A model generated the notes under the pieces. The model was not told where the DNA came from, ran no database searches, and was given only the letters and a program-made list of their open reading frames with translations. From assembly GCA_009869945.1 (NCBI GenBank), contig WIXG01000042.1:270630-334629 (forward strand): a DNA stretch of 64,000 nucleotides, written 5' to 3'. Each line of letters opens with the position of its first letter. Position 1 is the first letter of the stretch. This stretch comes from Mesaphorura yosii. Lineage: Eukaryota > Arthropoda > Collembola > Poduromorpha > Tullbergiidae. A program made the translations under genes and the position numbers. Below, in pieces: positions 1 to 12,491 of the stretch.

Positions 1-598
1 TGACAACTACCTAAGTAGTTTTGACTTTATTTACAGGTAATCCGAGGTAAATGTACAGCGAATCCTTCATTAATATTTGATTTTGCACACTTCACAAGAA
101 TAGGGCAGTTTTAGACAACGAGCAAGTAAACATGTAAACATATTCTTAAACATTTCATTAAAGTTCGGTAATATTCTACTAGATGCCCAGCATTTAGTTT
201 GCAGCCAAAATTGCACACATTTTGCTGCACAAATTAGAGTCTAATTTAGTATTAGTAGACCCTTATCTCTTAAATCTAGTTAAAATATAGTCTGGATAGG
301 CTGACAGGGTTCAGGTCTGGAAAGGTGTGTCAGTGCATTAAACAAATTATGCACATTGGCGTTACAGGTACAAGATTTAAATTAGTGGCCATACTTCTAA
401 TTTACTTAAGGTACATGATTGCACATTGGCGTTTGACAGGGTTAACCCCCAATGGAATTTCGGAATGGAATTTCGTTCCTGCAAAACGCGGAACTCAATT
501 CTTCACAAGTTAACCTTATTATTACAATTACATCGAGAATGCCATCCAGCATCCACAAAACTTTAAAAACTTATTGGCATTTAGTGTATTAGTCAATT
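1..598. other. Downstream flank of RGK copy A, no gene seen
   Basis: AT-rich, with only short unsupported frames. A minus-strand AATAAA lies at 31-26, 570 bp beyond the copy A stop; it could end a long 3' UTR but is not assigned. Confidence 0.6.
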
Positions 599-3500
599 CT
601 AGAGAACATGAAGATTTTCACAAGATTTTGATTTCGAATTCTGACAAAGTTTCCCCAAAATTTCTTTCGCCAGATGCAGAGAAAGTGAAGTCCGAGATGA
701 ATGAATTTGCTGTTCTTTGTGTCTTTTGCGGCGTCGCATCTGCTTTCTTTGCTTCTCGGTACGAAGCCGACATTGCTTCAGAGTGCCGACCAGTAATTCG
801 TCCACGTTGTGCTGGATTCCGCTGGAAGTCTCAATGAACTTGCAGTCATGAGCACAGGCAAGAGCTTTTCCTTCTACAAGAAAGTTAAAACAGCCCCAGT
901 CAATAAAGTAAAGTGGGATTTGTAAGAAAACTTCTTCAAACGCAACGAATTTCATTGCATCATCTGAACGAATTACGTCAATGCAAGTTATTAACTTTAC
1001 TACGCATGTTTTCTTGTCATTCAAATGCCCTAAGGATCGTGGTTGCGTGGTTTTGCTGCTTTGCAAATCAAATTGCCATTAAGTGGTAATAATTTTAAAA
1101 TAATTAGATTAGTTTTCTAGCTGAAGTTAAGATAGCACGGAACAGAGAAAACTGTGCAAGCATCGTCTGAGGCTGCGGAAAGCAAGTTGGCATTGAGTCT
1201 GGTAAGTCGCAGGAGCATTCTAGTTTTCTACTGAAATTGTTCAAATCTGGAGATCATAAACGCAAAGCCCTGCTTAGGTGAATGTGTCTTGTGTCAGCGA
1301 TTGTTTGAAATTATTGGAGTGGGCGCTGTTCACTTGTTATACGGCATCTGGATTGTATTACTGAGTCTGTTTAATGTACTCATCAATGGTATAAAGTAAT
1401 GCGCAATACGGACGCAGAAATAAATCGCTTTGTGTTTTCGCACTCGCACTTAAGTGGGTTCCCAGAATTTGTTCAGATATTTGATACGAACAGCACGCGG
1501 ATGTGAGTTCGGGGCACTTGATAATAAATTAAGCGTGGGATTCCATTGTGCTCTCGTAATTTGCGCTCCACAAATAGTTCAGTTATTTACCAGATTGAGG
1601 ATAATACCTATCCAGTAACAATGGACGGACCGACGGACGCCGCGCGGTGCAGGTATGAAAAATGAGCTCGCTTCGTTTCTTCTTTCGGGTTTCGTGTTGC
1701 TACTAACTACAAACGAGAACAATGGCTCGCAGTTGGACTGCCGCTTTCACTCGTCTGCCTCGTGTTTGGCTCGCATTCACATTCTTTCCCAACAGCAAGA
1801 TATTGTTATTCCCTATTTTCATCAAGGGAAATCAAAATCCTTTATTGTAAGGACTCTTGAATTCCCCGAAAGTAAAAAATGCTGAATGTATTCCATCAAA
1901 CACAACACTTTACTCAAGAGTTCTGCGAAATAGAGACGACTGTTATCGAAATCGAAGTCGAAGCGAAATATTTCCTTTCTGCCTGAACCAAAACATCTGC
2001 AAATCCATCTCGCACTCATATTCTTATGAAGTAATGTCTAGTAAAGTTATCCGAAATATGGAAAGCCCCTGTAAAGACGGAAAATTCAATTCAGTCGCAT
2101 TCAGACATTATGCTTGCTTACAATTTGCATGTTTTAGATTTGTGTCTGTGCTGATTTCCTGTTCCAAGGAACGAAGGAAAGTTTTTCCATTTCGACAACT
2201 TTTTATATCTCACATTCACCGAATAGACTGCCGTGTTCAAATTTCGTATCTGTATTCATTTCAGGTAATTTTATGGCTTCGGCTTGCAGTTCAGAAAACA
2301 AGAAAAGCCCCCGTTCTACCTCAATTCAATTCGAAAAACTTTAGTGCGCATTCAATTTTGAATAATAGACTTTCACTATTCACTGTTTTCACTTGCTTTG
2401 TGAGGTCCTGTCTCACAAGCAATTGTTCGAAAATCCTTTGTTCACAGGTCGTGCGACTATATGAGGTGCTTATACTTCTGAATTCGTGACAATATTTCCA
2501 GGAAAATTGCAGCGTTTAACTTCAATTGTTCGTTTCAAGAATTTAGATGAGTTACCTTGCGGTGTCGTCACACGAGCTCGTGCCAAGTCGCATTTGTTCG
2601 CCACGAGAATTACAGCCTTCTCACGAGTAACGCCTTCTTGCCACAGATACCGAAGAATGTCACTGGCAAACCGAAAGCTGGAGCGGTCAGTAACCGAGTA
2701 CACGACGATAGCCGCATGTGGCTCGTACGTCGAGATTGAGTTTTCGACCTGAAATAGCAGTAACATGGTCAAATATAGTGACAATTCTCATGACAAGCAA
2801 AGGCGAAGGTCAATTAGTTAAGGCAGCAACATGCCACATGCTACATGTTTTAGTTAGTAATAATAATCATTACGACTATGACGTCCGCTATCCGCAACGC
2901 TTGCATGATGAGTCTGAGGATGTACATAACTACTGCAAACTTTTTTCCTCTTTCAGCCGACTCTTTTCGTGGTTTTGTCGTTAAATTCCAATTTATTTCC
3001 AATCAGTGCCGACGAAAGAGTTTGCCTTTATCTCAGACTTGTAATCCCGTACTCGTGCTCGTGGCTTCGCAAGAAACCACCCAATGCCAGAATTAAATAA
3101 ACTGGGAAAACTAAGCCCTCAGATTATTATGTCCTGAAACAAGTGACGAAAGCTCTACGCTCGTAATATCACGAGTAAACAGTAAATGCACAAGACAGAA
3201 GGACATACATAGCATTCAATAGTAGAGAATATGGTACGTGTAGAACAAGAAATCATGACTCAGCATCACAAGAGCAAAGCGAGCTGACTGAGACTGACGC
3301 ACGTTGCCTAAATGTCAACATTCTCGCTGGTGCATGCTCCTGTACCAAGCCGTACTGTACTGTGCGGTGGACTTTACAGATTGCGTGCAGGTTCGAATGT
3401 CGCGTTCGCGTAAACCATGCACAAAAATCAATACAGTTTCTTACCGACATCTCATTAGTGGGATGGTCAATCAAAACAAGCTCCGACTCCTTCTCCTCCA

Positions 3501-6500
3501 ACAATACGGAAACTGTTCGCTCACCGAATTCGTCATCTGGAAGAAAGCACAGGTTGAGGTCACTTCCATTCACATATTCTGCTATCTCATATATTATTCG
3601 AAACAGATCACAAGTTAATGCAAACACCGCATAGGACAGCAAATTCATTTGGTTCAAAACCACGAATGCTCACCGCATGACTGCACATTCATTAAAAGTT
3701 CATCCTTTGAATCGCCACTATTTAACTCCAAACGAGCTTTGATTTTCCTGTTACATTTTGTTGAATCTTCTCGTGACATCAAATAAAAATCAGTGTGACT
3801 CTTTCCCATTCCGCACCGTTAAACTTGGAGATGAAAGGAAAGTAATCATGCACTTAGCTTTGATGAACATGACTGTTCACTGTTCATGGTTGTCATTCAG
3901 ATTTGTTACAGTCGAACTTTTATTTTCATGTCACATCCGCGAGCGAGAATCCTGTTTAATAGGCTGGTGGCTTTCACGTAGGGCTTTCAATTCAATGAAC
4001 TACTTTCTCCTCTTTCCTGTCCGTGTGGAGATTGGCATTGGCACTTCCCCCAAGGTCGTCCTGATTTAAAATCAGGGAATTTGTCCTGAACTAGCTCTAC
4101 TGGCTCACGAAAGTGGACTGTCCACAATTTATGCGAGTGTCCCTGAGGTGCATTAAATATTCACTTGGCGTCTCATTGAAGTACAACTCCTTGACCAACT
4201 GGCTGGCGTCTGACCAGGGAGATACTGGTTCTGTTCACTCCAGAGCATCCATAGTCGCACTCCATCTTACTCATTGGGTTCATAAACGATCATTTAGGAG
4301 CTCGTGAGAGTCGTCTGGAAAGGCATGAGCATGAGCACCATAATAATCAGACGATCTCTCATCTCATTCAAGCCAAGAGCGAAATCTTGGAATCATTCAT
4401 TGTCGTGTCCAGATTCTGACTAGAATACAATATAAGCTCCTTGATTCCAAGAATCTCACTGTGCTCGTACCCTGCCTATGTGATCTTGTTTGAATACAGA
4501 CGCTGATGGCAGGTAATATGATACACAATGAACTGTAAAACATAATCAACAATGTCTACCGTTCACGTCCACGGGCATGAATACATCATGCACGTCATGT
4601 ATTCTGTACTGCCAGTGACAATGCAACGAAGATGAATGATATCACTTTCTTCCCCAAACTCGTCGCGACTGCGACTGCCACTTTCTCTTCACATTTCATA
4701 TCAGCGCCAGAATTCGTAATATTCATTGGCACAGCTTTGAACTAGAAAATAAGTAGAACATGGAACTGGAACACTCTTGTCGGAGGTTTCTTTACAACGG
4801 GCAGATAAATTATTGTTAACAATTCTGCTTCATGATGGTTGTGGCACAGCCGCCTGCAATAAAGAATAACCCGCGTCGTGTTTACATGCCTACAATGTCA
4901 CGAGCTACATTCACAAAAGAATGCAGCGATGCAGTATAAAAAGCGGAGAAATAAGGACAGGCCACGAGTATGAAGCACTGTGTCGTGCGCTTAGAATGTG
5001 TGCCATAAAGCTACTGCATTGCTACTGCTTGCTACTTTCTTCACGGATCATAAATCTCCAGCAGACTGTACAGCCTTCTATTCCCATTTACGTTCAACGC
5101 AGCTCGGCTCCAAATATCAATTTTACCTTTCCAATGTCGTATGGAAAGGAACACATATGTAGCGAAATGGAAATTTTGACGTGGCGGGGGCCTACATTGC
5201 AAAAACTGTAATAATAATGGTAATAACACTTTCTCGTGTTTTCACTCAACGAATCGTACTGCACTTTGTATTGCTAGTGTGGCTTGCTCGCTCATTCTTG
5301 ACGCACTTTTATAAAGCTGCTTGGCATTCGCATTGTTCGTGCCGCACTCGTGATACGAGAAGCACGATACGGACAACCTTCACGAGGAAATCCATGCCGT
5401 AAAAATCTCAGGTCCGCATACGCATTGTAAAGTGAAAGACCATAAACTTTCTCTCTCGTGTTCCTTGACCTGGAAAATTTTATGCGTGCGAGCATGCTTT
5501 GCTATTCCATGCTTCCCTTCAGGTGCGGGTTCAGGTTCGCCCGGTTCGCTTGCTGGCTACGGCCATTATAATTATTGCCCACACGTCGCTACACATGTTC
5601 CAATTCCCACTCGCCTTCAAACGCTCGATTTCACTACGTTTATCTCCCGCATTCATCAATCCTAATTTTTATTGTGTCAAACCTCCATCAACATGATTGA
5701 ATAACGTTATAACATAGAAGTGTGAGTTTATCGCCAAGTTCGCTTCAACTTTTATGGCTTACACGGTTATACTTTTGGCCCGGAAACAGCAATCATAAAT
5801 TTTGATTTGATTTTCATGGTTCTGCGGCAAACGACCTCGACATGGAGCAAAGAACAACTTACCCAAGGAAACGTCGTACGTGTTGATGTACTCAGAAGTC
5901 AGAAACTGCTGTAGAAGAGAAGATTTGCCAACGCCAGACGCTCCGAGCAAAGCGATGCGAAACTTGTCCATATTGTGGTTCTGCTCGTTGGTTTCATCGT
6001 CGGATGAGACCGCCGAGCTGCCGCAACATGAACCATCAAACGGTGATCTCTCACCGCTCAGGTTGCTTTGCCTGTGTGGATCGGGAGATGGAAATTTTAA
6101 ATTAAAATTAATGGCACGGGCTTCCTTCAACCCACACTCATTAGCCTCACGTAAACTCGTTAGCTTAATATAATGAGCAAAGGTACGTTGAAGAAGATGA
6201 GCCAGGATCAGGTTGCTCGTTTTTTACAACCAAATTAATTAATGCCATAACTCTTCTTGGTGTGTGCATACACAAAATGCTCACATTTTGACAAGTTTAA
6301 GGTTCGCATTTTGCAAGGTGAAAGCAGACAGACGCCGAATTAAGGAAGCCTGAAAGCAGGTATTTTTAATGGAAGTCTTTTCATACGAGTCTTGATCGGG
6401 CCAACACTCGTTGCTATTTTGTTTATCATGTTATTATAAAATCTCATTATTTTTTGTACATCAAAGGCGCACTAAAAATCAAAGTTTTCCTCAGAAAATA

Positions 6501-9500
6501 AATTATGACATGAAATTTCACTGGAAAATGTCTACTCGTGAATTGCGGTAATGTGGTTATGTCATTATTCACCTGCTATTCGGAGAAGACGCCATGCTGT
6601 TATTCGATTTCGATCTTCTCGGAATGAGCGCATCACCACAGTTGACAACACCTTTGCTCGTGATATGAAATGTGCGTAGCCGATACAGATCGTCCCGCAG
6701 ACCCGAGCGCGGGTTGTAACCTCCTTCAGGCAAACTGCACACGCGTGGCCGAACATGCTCCACAACTGGAATGAAAAACATCGAGAAACTAATTAAAAAC
6801 AGTTCTTTTATTAAGCAAGCATTACTTGAAGCAGCTTATTTTCACTGCCAACTTCCACGTGCGTGAGTAATTTGCTGATATAAGGAATCTTAAACTGATC
6901 GCAGTGTCAGCAAAGACGAAGTGGAGCTAATGAGACTCTTTTGAAAGAGGATTCTGACAAATGAACAAGAAACGCAAGCACGTTCGGCCTTAGACAGTAA
7001 TTATCCCGCGAAAACGGTTGGCTTCCAAGAACGTTTACTTATTAAACGCTGCTGACTTTGTTTTTGAAAAGAAAGAATTTCCTCGAACTTTCTTTGTTGT
7101 CGCTGTATGGTATATGCTTTAAATAAATTTCAATTTTCTATTTTTCGAAAATGCCAATCATGTCGGTTCGTTTATTGCACAACCTTGTCAGGTACCTACC
7201 ACAGCCAAATTGGCCGACTTCAACAAAATTGGTATTGGTTGTGCCTTTCTCTTTTTTTCCCTGGAGAACTCTTTCTGGTTTCAAATTACACCAACCAACA
7301 TCCGCCACAAGCGCTTGGAGGCAATAACGGTGTAGTAGTAAGAAAGACTTGAAACGTGCACGGTATAAGAATTTGAAGCGGCCAAGATTTCTTTTCTCAT
7401 CCAGCTCAAATGAGAGAAAAAAGGAAGAAAGTCTTAAAAGATGACAATGATCGAGTGATTTAAAGATGAGACTAATCCTAATGATGGATTTAAGATGGAG
7501 AAGACTCCATAAAAAACACATTTCAGCCTTAGCAGAATATTTCGATGAATTCTTTTTGAGGCCAGGTGCAAGAGACAATGGGACAAGTACTAAGCGCGCT
7601 TCATCAATTATTCGCAAAGTGTCCATGAGCTGGACTGGGAAAATCCTTCCAGGCAATTTTTAATCCAGAGATGTCTTTCTTCATTGTGATAATCCGCTTT
7701 CATTCATCAGAATGTACATCAACACAAGGAGCCTAACGGAGGTTGATCACGAAAACCCCCGTGGAGGAATTATCGCACATGCTCGTTTTCGGTCGCAGGT
7801 AAATTGAACAATCATCTCCTGGCCAGATATAATCGTTGACAGAATTATATTCCAATGGGACCACACATGGCTTGTCCAGGTTCAGGCTCAGTTCAGGTCG
7901 TGCTCATAATTGAAACAAATGTTTCTTCGCAGCGAATGTGGAGGGAAAATGTGCAGCCCGGCGGGACGAGACTCGCGAATGACGTTGACGTTGACGTCAG
8001 CCGACCCGCGCTTCGTGTGGGATCGCCAAAGCACATTGTCTTCATCGTCTTAAATTTTAATCTAAATGGAAAACTTTGTGTTGTAAATTAAATTTGGATT
8101 TACGAGTCTATATTATCGTGAAGCAGATAAAGTAAGTACAGATTGAAAAATGCGCCGTCTTACGATCGCATCTCTCGCAAATGAGCCTCTTGAAATTGGT
8201 GCCTTGCGTTTATTCTCCGTTCGGAATCCCAATTCGTAGGTAAATATTTGTGAAGTCGAGCAAGTCGGAATGTAATTTATTAAAGTGCTATTATAAAAAT
8301 TGGGTACAGAATCGAAGGCAAAAGCAGTGAGGGAAGAGATCTCAAGTTTATTCACTTAGGCCTATGACGGAGTGGAAAATTGAAAAAGGCAATTTATGTC
8401 CGAGTGAAATGAATAAAAATTGTAATTGTTTCTCTGTAATGAAGTCTCTTGTTTAGCTTAGTTCAGGTTTCTTCATTTGATTATGCAAATAAAATTTGGG
8501 ATAGAGTCCACGGTGCGGAGGCTGAGCAGCTTTTGCATCTGAGTCTCATTGATTCGCAACCTTTGAACTGTACTTCAAATTCAAGCTCGTTCGCATTTCG
8601 CATGTTAAAACTTTCAAACTTTCCAAGTATGCTAAAATTGAATTCCGTGTTTTGTTTGATGAGTTGGCGCACTGGCCTTTGGCCTGTGGACAGGATTTGG
8701 CGATTTAACCGTAATTAAGAGAGAAAGCATTTTCTCGCTCATGAAAGCAATCATTTTCGCTAAATTCTTCCTGCAGGCTACCAAATCATCTACCATGTAT
8801 GACAAAGAATGCTCTCTGAGAGCATTCTTCACTGTGCTACAAAGTAATCCCACCAGACAGCTCAGCAAGTGAAAGTTATTTAATTTAGCTACGCTATAAA
8901 CACAACCACATTCGGCAACACATGCAGGGATTACAGTATCAGTTCCACAGCACAGCGGAGTGCTTTGGCCTCAATAGAGAAAACTCACCATGCGTGCACT
9001 GCATTAAATGAGCTCGTTGGAGATAATGTATGTATTCAGTTCAGTGATCGCGTTCCGCTGCGTATTATAACACAAAGGGAAGGACAAGAATTCTCCAATG
9101 CGTATTTTCTCTTATAAATATTCATGAATATAAATATTTTTTATCATTCTTTCGTTCTAGCGCCTTCGGGCAGCATTAACGCATATATTATGAAGTTGCT
9201 TTTTTTCGCATGAGGGACTCCAGCGCTTGATTCTTTATTGTGTCGAGCTTTGATGTGCGAAAGTGAGAAATTCATCTTTCACTTTCATTTTCCTCATTTT
9301 CGTGGTAAAAATCGTAGTATCATGCCAAACGAGGCGAAAGAACTCCTTTTGGAGTTAAGTAAATAATATGAGACTGGGTTTTCCGTGAGTGGAACTGCAT
9401 TACCTAAATTGCCGTTCTTTCTCCTCCAGAACAAACCGCGCTGCATTCTATTAACTGTTTGCGTTTAGTTTCTGTTGCAACATTTATTACTCGTACGCCT

Positions 9501-12491
9501 CTTTCCATTTTAACCTACTTTCCTAGCTCAAGTGGAAATGACATAGCCCTGCAAATTTCTATTTCTTCATCTGCTCATTATTTTTCTGGTTCTGTTTCCT
9601 GGTCAGACCGTAAAGCCTGGTCAGCGCGTCCAGCACCCTGGCTCGTAGATTCGTATCTTATCGTTCTACGCAACAGCTCGTAGTTTACCTGCCCTAACTT
9701 CGAGAACGAATTGCCTTGAATTGTCGGTCGCTGAAACTGGAAACACTGCTTGCGTGCTACGCACTTATCTGCACCCAATTCCCTGCGCCAATTTTATCCC
9801 GGAAGAAAGATTTCATCAACTAGAAAAATATATTTTTTCAGTTGGGCGGAAATTAAATCCGTGATACAAGTAACGAGTATGAAAACCTTTCCTACCAGAA
9901 CAAGCGGCTTTTCACTCGTGACAACCTCGGTACAAGGAACTAGTCTGAGCTGTCACTTCTGATGTCTTTACTGCCAATCTCCTTGCATGTGCTACTTTCC
10001 TCTTTATTGTTTGCATAATTTCATGCATAATCTTTAGTCACGGCTCTTTAATACTGTCGGATATTTTTCTCGTAAAAACGAAATTGAAGAATTCTTTATG
10101 AAAATAATGGATGAAAGAATACAAAAGCAGGGCGAACAGCTCAGCATAGCGAATTTAAATCCTTCCTTTTCACTGGCGGACAGCCTGCTGACTGCTAAAC
10201 TCCAGTCCTGTTCGTTTACCTCACAATATACGGCAACCATGAACTACATTACGTGCTGGTGATCTTATGAGCAGGAGAGGATCGGGACCAAGACCGCTAT
10301 TACTTTCACTCATCTCTTCTTGCACGGAGCACAAATCCGATCCCGGCGCATAATTATGTTCCACGAATTCATTATGTACAAAGTACAAAAGGTGGACATC
10401 TTTTCCAGGTAATTTATGATTGAATTAGGAATTGCGAAATTTGAGAAGGGTGTAAACCGATAAGCCGCTTACTCTGAGTCTGGCGCGGGAAAGAAAGTTT
10501 TATGCTAAGCCCCGAGTAATCCTTTTCTCCAGCAGCACTGCATTAGGAATGAATCATGATCATGACCATGGGTATCAGTATAATTTACTTCGTCACAGTC
10601 GCCGTCATCTGGGCTACAGAAATTAGATCCCGCGTATGAAATATGAAATGATTAATGTTTACCTTTCCGCTCATGAATACGGGAAATATGAACGCAATGC
10701 TGATGCTCTTCTCTGTTCGGGATAAATTGGTCTCGTTTTACAAATGAAATTGGTTCTCGCTAATGCAAGTGTCAACATTACCGACTTTGCGCAGTACGGA
10801 GTTCCAGGTCCCAACTCGGGAGAAAGTTAGTCAGATCCTTTTCTCCGTTAGGAAAAGACGCCAGTCCAAGCGTTCCCTTGCCTGCCGCAAGGTGTGTGCT
10901 AGCACGTGCCAGGTCGCGAAAATGGAATTAAATATGCAAGATGTGATTAGAATACTGGTAACATGCAAAAACGCTTTTAGCCATAGCCGTGACGATTATG
11001 GCACGGGCCGGTTAGTTGACAGGCTAATCCCATTATTTGCTTATGACCTTGACGTAATAAGCCGGAACAGGAAAGAAGGACGAATTCATGTTAAAATGCG
11101 TAATATTGTAGCCCGGTGTTGGTGTTTACATTGGTGAGTGCATTGCAAATTTGGCATGATGTATAACAGAGTCAGTGTTTAGTGTTTGATCTCGTTTAAT
11201 TAATTAAACAATGTTGGACAAGTAAACAGCAATATGCCTGTAGATCTGACGCGGCAAGGTCGATGTCTGCTTCAAATCCATTCCTGAACCGCAGGCAAGA
11301 CTTTGTAGTGAAGAAAGTTTATAAGATTAATTTGTGCCTGTCAATTGAGGCCGCTGCTACTTTTACCAAACGCATGAGGCCTGCGTAGTGTAACTGTAAA
11401 GCCTGCCCGCGTGAGAAACGCATGATGAGAATTTCAAAATAGGTCTGGAGACAAATAAATCCTTCAACGAATGTCTTAATCGAGGTCACGAACCAATCCG
11501 ACACATTCGCAAGCTCCTTCTTATGGCATGAAATAAATGCGATCTGTCTGGCTCCTGGCTGCTAGTGCGCTTGCGCTGCGTACGTTTTGGCATTGACAAA
11601 TTAGAAAAAAATTGGAGCACAATAAAGAAAACACTTTGAGCCACCCGCGTAGCTGTAATACACGAGTGCAAGTCACGAGAAACTCTGCGCTGTAAATTCT
11701 CTGAAGAACTAGTTTAGCGATAGCGTTAGCACTGAACACAGGAGATGAAATATACTTCAATTGATGAGAAAAAATAGTTTTGAAGTGCAAGCGTCCTACT
11801 TTCACTCGTTCTCAATGCACGTACTGCGTGCACATCGGTAAGGAAATAAGTGTACCAAATTCAAATTCCGATCCAGTGAACATGTAAGTGTTGAAACTTC
11901 CTTTCCTTAGCACAAATGCGGGAATGACTTTGTCAACAAAGGAAACTGGAGCAGTGCAGCCAAGAGCGCTCTAAACTGGGACGCGACACGATACAAGTAT
12001 GAGCACGATGTGTGATTGGTCCATTAAATCCTTAAATTCGGGTTGACTGGATCGAATTCTCAATTCCCATTTCATATCGGCCACCAGCGCTGATACTGAA
12101 GGATAATCAAGGTGGCTAAGCTAAGCGTACCTGGTAGTTCCAAGAAATTAGACTGCCTCCTCGACTGATTCCTGCTGCAGTATGATTTGCTGGGGCTTGG
12201 AATTGGGCTTGTGTCTCCTCCAGTCGCAGTCGTAGCCTGAGAATCTCGTGAGCTTCGCCTCGAAGCCAAGAACGCTAAGTTCCCACGCGGGCTGAACGGA
12301 GACGTCGGCCGCGAAGATGACGGTGACGGCGATGGGACTGGTGAGGAGCTCGATGGAAGCGTTGATCGTGACAATAGCGAGCTCTCTGTTGTCAGATCTG
12401 TTTTGTCGGTACAATCTGAACTTCCGGACGTGCCAGTATATGACTTCCACTCCAAAGGAGCCGGGCGTGGACGACGTCGTTTAGTACTCAT
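599..12491 (-). CDS. Rgk: RGK-family small GTPase, tandem copy A
   Basis: Six coding exons read on the minus strand: 12491-12131, 6765-6573, 6071-5863, 3536-3445, 2748-2556, 873-599. They join in frame to 440 codons plus stop, all with GT-AG borders. Seen: a Ser/Pro-rich N-terminal region (about residues 1-220) with basic Ser sites RRQSNF and RRSKSN; P-loop GASGVGKS (228-235); DHPTN (278-282) where Ras proteins have DxxG; NKCD (336-339); ETSSG (364-368); a basic tail; and the terminus SKSCENLHVL with no CAAX box. Known of the family: Rad/Gem/Rem proteins have a non-canonical G3, a C-terminal conserved Cys motif, 14-3-3 and calmodulin binding, and they inhibit voltage-gated calcium channels and remodel actin. 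The start is the ATG at 12491, giving MSTKRRR as in copy C; the upstream in-frame ATG at 12608 is not shared in sequence. 5' UTR exons are not resolved. Confidence 0.93.
6766..12130 (-). other. Intron 1 of RGK copy A
   Basis: A 5.4-kb intron with no supportable exon on either strand. It holds the triple CRE-like site at 7980. A 172-codon minus-strand frame at 7138-7656 has no recognisable domain or splice context and is treated as chance. Confidence 0.7.
7980..7999. promoter_or_regulatory. Triple CRE-like site TGACGT x3 ending in TGACGTCA
   Basis: Three head-to-tail TGACGT units (7980, 7986, 7992), the last completing the palindromic cAMP-response element TGACGTCA at 7992-7999. It lies in intron 1 of RGK copy A. 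CREB/ATF binding is the known reading of TGACGTCA; an enhancer role here is inference. Confidence 0.35.

Noticed and set aside
1857-2489. 210-codon plus-strand open frame inside the last intron of RGK copy A
   Set aside because: It opens at a TTG, has no recognisable domain and a low-information Ser/Arg/Phe-rich composition. This length is expected by chance in 64 kb.
7138-7656. 172-codon minus-strand frame in RGK copy A intron 1
   Set aside because: Non-ATG start and no family resemblance. No splice sites tie it to the RGK exons.
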